32,586 nt of DNA, taken from NCBI GenBank assembly GCA_002071415.1, contig MWFC01000025.1, forward strand, positions 1 to 32,586, given 5' to 3'. Under the pieces are notes generated by a model, which was given only the letters and a program-made list of their open reading frames with translations, ran no database searches and was not told the origin of the DNA. Positions 28,290-32,586 of this stretch are shown in pieces (the stretch's first letter is position 1; each line of letters begins with the position of its first letter). A program made the translations under genes and the position numbers. This DNA is from Bacteroidetes bacterium ADurb.Bin012. GTDB taxonomy: Bacteria; Bacteroidota; Bacteroidia; Bacteroidales; TTA-H9.

Positions 28290-28685
28290 ATGTTGAATTA
28301 CAGTGCCAAACTTATTCTTGCCTTTGGAGAAACAATCACAGGGAATAAAAAAATTCTTGATTGGCTTCTTAATAACGGTTATCCCGATCTGGCGGCACTC
28401 TCGTATAGCATTCGAGGAAGTGAAGAAGCATTTAAATTCCTTTTGAAATATTATCCACGTCTTGCTGCTTTAGATGCTGCTATCGACAATAATGAAAAGG
28501 CCTATTTATGGTTAAAGGAGCATAATTATCCCTTTAACATCATTTTTGCCGATGCTTGTCATGGCAAGCCCGAAGCCTTAAAATGGCTCATGAATCATCA
28601 CTTGGAGGGTTTTATTGGCGTAACAGAAAAAATAAGATACTTCCGCGAAAATCAATATTTCGATATTCACAAACCTCCTTTTTAG
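28290..28685 (+). CDS. Small helical-repeat protein coupled to the radical SAM gene
   Basis: I do not recognise a named family. The 131 residues contain four tandem repeats of about 25 residues at 19-43, 44-67, 68-92 and 93-117. Each has the pattern of an acidic or basic start, then KA(F/Y/L)xWL in the first helix, a tyrosine-proline turn (lost in the last copy) and an AI/AC-G second helix. This resembles ankyrin-like or other alpha-solenoid binding scaffolds. There is no signal peptide, membrane span or catalytic motif. The ATG is one base after the radical SAM stop, so translation is coupled and the protein is probably its partner or substrate carrier (inference). Its stop codon directly abuts the tadA stop. 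Confidence 0.75.
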   Translation: MLNYSAKLILAFGETITGNKKILDWLLNNGYPDLAALSYSIRGSEEAFKFLLKYYPRLAALDAAIDNNEKAYLWLKEHNYPFNIIFADACHGKPEALKWLMNHHLEGFIGVTEKIRYFRENQYFDIHKPPF

Positions 28686-29135
28686 CTAAATTCTTCGTTT
28701 TTTAAAAAATTCACTCATTATCGAGGCACATTCTTTTTCTCTTATGCCTGAAGTGATAACCGTCTGCGGATGCAATAAAGAAGATGAAATGAGAGAATAA
28801 CCGTGTTTGGGATCATGCGCACCAAAAACAATCTTCCCAAGTTGCGCCCATGCTAATGCCGAAGCACACATTGGACAAGGCTCTATGGTAACGTATAAGG
28901 TACACCCCTTGAGGTATTTACCTCCAATATAATTCGTAGCCGCTGTAATAGCAAGCATTTCAGCATGAGCCGTCACATCGTTCAACCTTTCTGTCATGTT
29001 ATGCGAACGAGCAATGATTTTCTTCTTCCATACTACAACTGCTCCTATGGGAACTTCACCTTCCTCTTCTGCAGCTTTGGCTTCCTTTATAGCCTCCTCC
29101 ATAAAATATTCATCAGAAAATATATAAAAATCCAT
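28686..29135 (-). CDS. tadA: tRNA-specific adenosine deaminase
   Basis: TadA converts adenosine 34 to inosine in the anticodon of tRNA-Arg(ACG). The 149 residues are full length. The zinc and catalytic motif HAE is at 57-59 and the second zinc motif PCPMC is at 86-90, with Cys87 and Cys90. GAHDPKHGY follows, as in other bacterial TadA proteins. It has a promoter-like box about 65 bases upstream and converges on the helical-repeat gene with no spacer. Confidence 0.94.
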   Translation of the reverse strand: MDFYIFSDEYFMEEAIKEAKAAEEEGEVPIGAVVVWKKKIIARSHNMTERLNDVTAHAEMLAITAATNYIGGKYLKGCTLYVTIEPCPMCASALAWAQLGKIVFGAHDPKHGYSLISSSLLHPQTVITSGIREKECASIMSEFFKKRRI

Positions 29136-29167
29136 ATTCCTTTCATATTAAAATTGAATTTAAAAAG

Positions 29168-29177
29168 AGAAGCTTCT
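29168..29177. promoter_or_regulatory. 10-bp palindrome in the tadA leader
   Basis: AGAAGCTTCT is a perfect palindrome between the tadA start and its -7 box. It may be an operator or a chance match. Confidence 0.2.
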
Positions 29178-29198
29178 AATAAAAAAATAAATTTGAAG

Positions 29199-29206
29199 CA
29201 AAAATA
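29199..29206 (-). promoter_or_regulatory. Probable -7 box of tadA
   Basis: On the minus strand this reads TATTTTTG, an exact TAnnTTTG match, about 65 bases upstream of the ATG. Local AT-richness makes a chance match more likely than elsewhere. Confidence 0.4.
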
Positions 29207-29878
29207 AGAAAGAATGTCATGCTATTCTTTTAATCATTTTAATGTATATGGAATAACTCGAAAGTAAATATTAGCATTTGGTAACAACAAAGCTATAATA
29301 GACAATACTTTAAATAATATTATGCCCTTGAATTAATATCATCATAAGATATATGATTCCCCATTCCTTTCAATATAACAATGCTGTCAAATCTTCTATA
29401 ACACAAAATATACTCAAAGATTATATCGATGAATTGTCTTTAGATTGATTTTAAAGAATTAAAGAATTAAGGTTAAAAGGATAGATTTTTTTCTTCAAGA
29501 AGGGTTCGAAAGTAAAAATTTTATAGGTTTGCATGTTTAAATTTTACATTGCTTGCTTTGACGAATAAAAAAATAGGAATTTATAATATATTAATAAAAG
29601 TATATTTAATTAGTTAATAATTGATTACAAAAAATGCAATTTAAATGGTTCACTTATAAATGGATTATTATAAATTCATTGATTTTCAAAATATGCATAC
29701 ATATGATTGGTGGTGGGTATATAAATTTGGATTCTTCGAAAACATATATTAAAGATAAACTTATTGTATTTAAAGAATTATCAATTATGAATTCATATAA
29801 CAATTGTAATATATTTATTTTTCATGTATATTTGGAAAATTCTATTTTGCCAACAATGTTGACAAATTATTGATTAAC

Positions 29879-31390
29879 ATGGAAAAGAGGGGAAAAACAT
29901 TTAAGAGTGAAACTTTTATTTTTATAATTTTAATTATTTTATTGATTATATATAGATTTTGGATATTAATAAATTTTGGATTCAAATATACTGATAGTGA
30001 TCAAACCATAATGTGGCTAGCCACTGTTGATTATTACCATAAATCATTCCATGAACCCTGCTTTTATGGTCAATCATATAATACAATGCTGGAATCCTTC
30101 CTTGCAATCCCACTATATGCAGTTGGTTGTCCCTTATATATTGCGCTTCCTGTAGTAACTTCACTATTGACTTTATTTCCCTTCATATATATTTCTATTC
30201 TTACATTTATTAAACGCTCGAAAAAAACTGCAATTTTATTACTTTCATTAACTTTTCTATTGCCTATTGAATATGATCTATTAACCTGCCTTTCGAGAGG
30301 TTTCGTCACTGGTATCGCCATTGTAAGCCTTTCGTTTCATTCTTTATTCAGGCCATTTAAACGCAATTCTTTTTTCCTTTTTGGGTTATTATCAGCCATT
30401 GGTTTCATTGTTAATTCAAATTCGATTTTACTATCTATGCCCTGTTTGTTGTTTTTGTTCTTAAACAATTTCAAAAATAAATATTTTTATATAGAAATAA
30501 TTATGAGCTTATTATGCGGTTTCGTCTTATTCTATTTAATGAAATCATTCTATATTTATCATCCAAATTATAATTTACATAAATACGATTATAAGTTTTC
30601 ATGGTCTTTTTTCGTGAATGGGTTTAGCTCCCTCGATAAATTATTCAATTATATTACACCTATATTCTGGAAACAGGGTTTTGTCGTTTTATTTATTCCT
30701 ATTATCTTTACAGCCTACTTTTTTAAACGAAAAATGCATATAGAAGCTTTGGTTTCAGCATCATTATCGGTTCTTATTCTTTTGTCATTATTTGTTTCTA
30801 AGGTATATAATGGAACGACTTCTATTTTTTCCCCATACGCTAGAATGTATCTGGCAATTCCATTGGTTCTCGTTGTTTTACTTTCATTTATAAGAACTAG
30901 AAACAAGTATTTCACAATAATATTTGTTTTGATATCAGTTTTTATATTATCCTATAAATTCATTTATACAAAAAAAGAGATAAAAGAATGCATGAATAGA
31001 TCTAAATCTGTTATTGGAGTGATGAACACAAAAAAACTTCTATCCGAATGTGAGGAATTGTCGACCATCTCTCAAAAATATAACATTGACCTAATGGTTA
31101 TTTCTTTTCATTGGAATTATGATTTTTATAACTATGGTTGCCCTGCTTGCATTGAAGACTTCCCAAAAACTCTTAGGCCTGCATACGAAAGAAGAACATG
31201 GAGATTGATAGAAGATGAAAATTATGTATACGAAAATCTAATGATTATTGACCTCAAGCGTGATTTAAGCAATGAATTTGATTTCGTATCTAAAATTCAA
31301 GAAAAGTCTGGCTTTTATCTCATTAAGAATAACATATTGCCCACTAAATTATTATTGGACAAATTAAATATTACGGTCCGACCATATTAG
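29879..31390 (+). CDS. Multipass membrane protein, GT-C glycosyltransferase-like
   Basis: This 503-residue integral membrane protein has about ten hydrophobic spans, starting with one at 12-33. Right after the first span is YTDSDQ with Asp39 and Asp41, where GT-C glycosyltransferases of the PMT/GT39 type carry their catalytic acidic residue. GQSYNTMLESFLAIPLY follows, as in some GT39-like proteins. A soluble C-terminal part (about 380-503) is predicted. It could therefore transfer sugar from a lipid-linked donor on the outer face of the inner membrane. The sequence is diverged and the function is unproven. A TTG at 29870 would add three residues; I chose the ATG. The gene is much richer in AT than those before 29135, which suggests horizontal transfer. 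Confidence 0.72.
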   Translation: MEKRGKTFKSETFIFIILIILLIIYRFWILINFGFKYTDSDQTIMWLATVDYYHKSFHEPCFYGQSYNTMLESFLAIPLYAVGCPLYIALPVVTSLLTLFPFIYISILTFIKRSKKTAILLLSLTFLLPIEYDLLTCLSRGFVTGIAIVSLSFHSLFRPFKRNSFFLFGLLSAIGFIVNSNSILLSMPCLLFLFLNNFKNKYFYIEIIMSLLCGFVLFYLMKSFYIYHPNYNLHKYDYKFSWSFFVNGFSSLDKLFNYITPIFWKQGFVVLFIPIIFTAYFFKRKMHIEALVSASLSVLILLSLFVSKVYNGTTSIFSPYARMYLAIPLVLVVLLSFIRTRNKYFTIIFVLISVFILSYKFIYTKKEIKECMNRSKSVIGVMNTKKLLSECEELSTISQKYNIDLMVISFHWNYDFYNYGCPACIEDFPKTLRPAYERRTWRLIEDENYVYENLMIIDLKRDLSNEFDFVSKIQEKSGFYLIKNNILPTKLLLDKLNITVRPY

Positions 31391-31454
31391 CTTAACCCAA
31401 CTTTCAAATAATTGTTTACAAAAAATAAATTGAAAATTATACTTCAATTCTTTT

Positions 31455-31472
31455 TGATATTTTTAAATATCA
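31455..31472. repeat. 18-base inverted repeat
   Basis: TGATATTT and AAATATCA form a perfect 8-bp inverted repeat with a 2-base centre, in the spacer after the membrane protein gene. It could be a regulator site or a weak hairpin; there is no T-run directly after it. Confidence 0.3.
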
Positions 31473-31554
31473 ATCTATTTCAAGCGTAAAATTTAGGTTC
31501 ATTTCATTTGTTATTGTTAAGCTCGATAAATTATATACCTTACTTGGTCAAGAT

Positions 31555-31569
31555 TAGATATTATATCTA
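31555..31569. repeat. 15-base inverted repeat
   Basis: TAGATA and TATCTA flank a 3-base centre. Together with the inverted repeat at 31455-31472 it gives two palindromes about 100 bases apart upstream of the small gene at 31725. Confidence 0.25.
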
Positions 31570-31686
31570 CCAGTATAATAAAAAATGTAGATTGTTTTCG
31601 ATATCTTGGAAATGTAAGATATTTATAGGAATAAATCCTAATTCGTTTCTAAAAATTTAAAGTGTTTTTTAAATTGAAAAGATTTG

Positions 31687-31694
31687 TACCTTTA
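31687..31694 (+). promoter_or_regulatory. Weak -7 box candidate
   Basis: TACCTTTA differs from TAnnTTTG at the last base and lies 30 bases before the likely TTG start of the small protein at 31725. A T-run at 31665-31670 could act as the -33 element. Confidence 0.25.
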
Positions 31695-31724
31695 TTGAAA
31701 ATATCTCTATAAAATCTGACAAAT

Positions 31725-32090
31725 TTGTATCGAAGTAAAAATGAACTTACACTAAAAACCAATCAATTACCAAAAACACTTCTAAATAGGGATACATTTG
31801 ATTTATCAAATAAAGCTTATAAGAGCATTATCATCGAGGCTGAAAGATTCGATCATAATTTGACCCTGTATTATGGGATGATATCAGGTGAATGTGAAGA
31901 TGAAATTGAATACCTCCGTAAAGTGAAGAGGTTCAATCATGAAGTTTCGAACATGGATGTCGAGCATTTGAATGATCTCTTTTTTGGTGAACCTTTCAAC
32001 AAGAAGAAATTATATGCAACTATCAAAAAGGTAAATGACAATCTCGACAAAATACGACAAATTCCTAAGGATAAACGGCATTATGAATAA
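31725..32090 (+). CDS. Small conserved-looking protein, unknown function
   Basis: I do not recognise a characterised family, though proteins of this length ending in KxKRHYE appear familiar from Bacteroidota genomes. The 121 residues are predicted mostly helical. The core contains IIIEAERFDHNLTLYYGMIS, then EIEYLRKVKRF and LNDLFFGEPFNKKKLYATIK. There is no signal peptide or membrane span. The frame has no ATG before the core; an upstream in-frame stop at 31710 limits the choice, so a TTG at 31725 is the likely start. Base composition is less AT-rich than the surrounding spacers, which supports real coding. Confidence 0.65.
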   Translation: MYRSKNELTLKTNQLPKTLLNRDTFDLSNKAYKSIIIEAERFDHNLTLYYGMISGECEDEIEYLRKVKRFNHEVSNMDVEHLNDLFFGEPFNKKKLYATIKKVNDNLDKIRQIPKDKRHYE

Positions 32091-32586
32091 AGTCATTCCT
32101 TTTCAGCATCAACAGCAATGGTTGCGTAAGGAGTGTTGGTATAAACATAATTCATTATGAATAAATTGATTATGAAACATTTTGATTTAAAATCATAAAA
32201 ATAAAATGGTTAGTTGGCATTTTATTTATTTGAATGGTTTGGTGCGGTAGGAGGGAAAGAAAGGATTTCTATATGTGAAGGGTGATATTTTATTGTATGA
32301 TTTCGATTTGTAAAATAGAGATATACTTCCGCCTATGATTATTTCCTCCCCGTTTTATTATGATGTAGTAATTTCTAATGTTGACAACATTTTTATGCTC
32401 GATACCTTATCGCAGGGTTTATTGTTTAATGGGAGACCGTTTTCGTCAAATTTTATTTTCTAATAGAAGGCATGGGTTTTAAAGGCGGGTTTATTGAGCA
32501 ATGTCCTCTTTTCCTGACTTCGACACATTTTAAAAGACATTTTTACAACAATCACACAATGAGATATTTGTGATTTTTGCATCACC
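32091..32586. other. Right-end spacer, mostly without genes
   Basis: The last 496 bases hold no complete gene. The minus strand shows a broken open frame at 32358-32582 (annotated separately). Right after the small gene, 32093-32155 on the minus strand could encode MNYVYTNTPYATIAVDAEKE, a short protein-like stretch of unknown meaning. No RNA gene or terminator is recognised. Confidence 0.55.
32358..32582 (-). pseudogene. Broken reading frame at the window edge
   Basis: From an ATG at 32582 the minus strand is open for 40 codons, reaches a TAG at 32462-32460, then continues in the same frame for 33 protein-like codons (FDENGLPLNNKPCDKV) to TAA at 32360-32358. A single CAG-to-TAG change would explain the interruption. 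I do not recognise the family, and the frame may extend past the window edge. Confidence 0.25.

Larger units (their letters stand above)
29136..29878. other. AT-rich gene-free region
   Basis: After the tadA leader this 743-base stretch is very AT-rich, with many stops in all frames. A 79-codon plus-strand frame at 29634-29873 is open but has no recognisable features. No tRNA, terminator or clear promoter was found. It marks the boundary between the housekeeping block and the low-GC right end. Confidence 0.6.
31391..31724. other. AT-rich spacer with two palindromes
   Basis: This 334-base gap shows no gene. It contains two short inverted repeats and, near its right end, TACCTTTA (31687-31694), a one-mismatch -7 box preceded 16-17 bases earlier by a T-run. 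Confidence 0.5.

Noticed and set aside
29634..29873. 79-codon plus-strand frame in the AT-rich spacer
   Set aside because: The composition is just the AT bias (Ile, Asn, Tyr, Phe), with no recognisable motif, promoter or ribosome site. A short real gene cannot be excluded.
32358..32586. Insertion-sequence end at the window edge
   Set aside because: No terminal inverted repeat pair or transposase motif can be seen; only an unidentified broken frame.

Overview
The window looks like a chromosome segment of a Bacteroidota member, most likely Bacteroidales or a close relative. The evidence is the gene families (long SecA, malic enzyme fused to a phosphotransacetylase domain, ATP-type PEP carboxykinase, a DUF2795 miniprotein, MlaEF with CvpA), the many TAnnTTTG -7 boxes upstream of genes, and the near absence of Shine-Dalgarno sites. 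Most genes are housekeeping genes and no phage, IS or CRISPR system is visible.

Layout. (1) 100-4776: metH and metF in tandem, the methionine/one-carbon node. (2) 4777-5428: a non-coding patch of degenerate repeats: a CGCAGAGTA element between two stretches of related heptad-like C-rich words in opposite orientations. (3) 5429-7495: a lipid-transport permease/ATPase pair (mlaE, mlaF) plus a CvpA-family membrane protein. (4) 7498-13154: a conserved unknown protein facing away from thymidine kinase, an exported cyclophilin, pheS, a small membrane protein, a SAM methyltransferase and an orphan LolD/MacB-type ATPase. (5) 13274-14135: a cobalamin adenosyltransferase and a DUF2795 protein, the latter followed by a clear terminator. 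(6) 14283-19698: secA-pyrH-hisS, a tight operon. (7) 19710-25302, minus strand: mdh, pckA and maeB, the C4/C3 node (malate, oxaloacetate, PEP, pyruvate). (8) 25607-29135: a polyprenyl diphosphate synthase, a methyltransferase, a radical SAM protein coupled to a small helical-repeat protein, and tadA. (9) 29136-32586: a markedly AT-rich end with a GT-C-like multipass membrane protein, a small unknown protein and long gene-poor stretches. This part looks acquired or decaying.

How the genes fit together. MetH and MetF remake methionine from 5-methyl-THF using cobalamin, and the adenosyltransferase makes the other cobalamin coenzyme. Mdh, PckA and MaeB interconvert TCA intermediates with PEP and pyruvate. 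SecA, MlaEF, the orphan LolD-like ATPase and the polyprenyl synthase serve the envelope and quinones. PheS, HisS and TadA serve translation.

I found no convincing complete new system. The points most worth a second look are the radical SAM/helical-repeat pair joined by an unusually strong Shine-Dalgarno, the two-orientation heptad repeat patch at 4816-5361, the TTTTCTA motif cluster upstream of maeB, and coding-like remnants at 22674-22853 and at the right edge.
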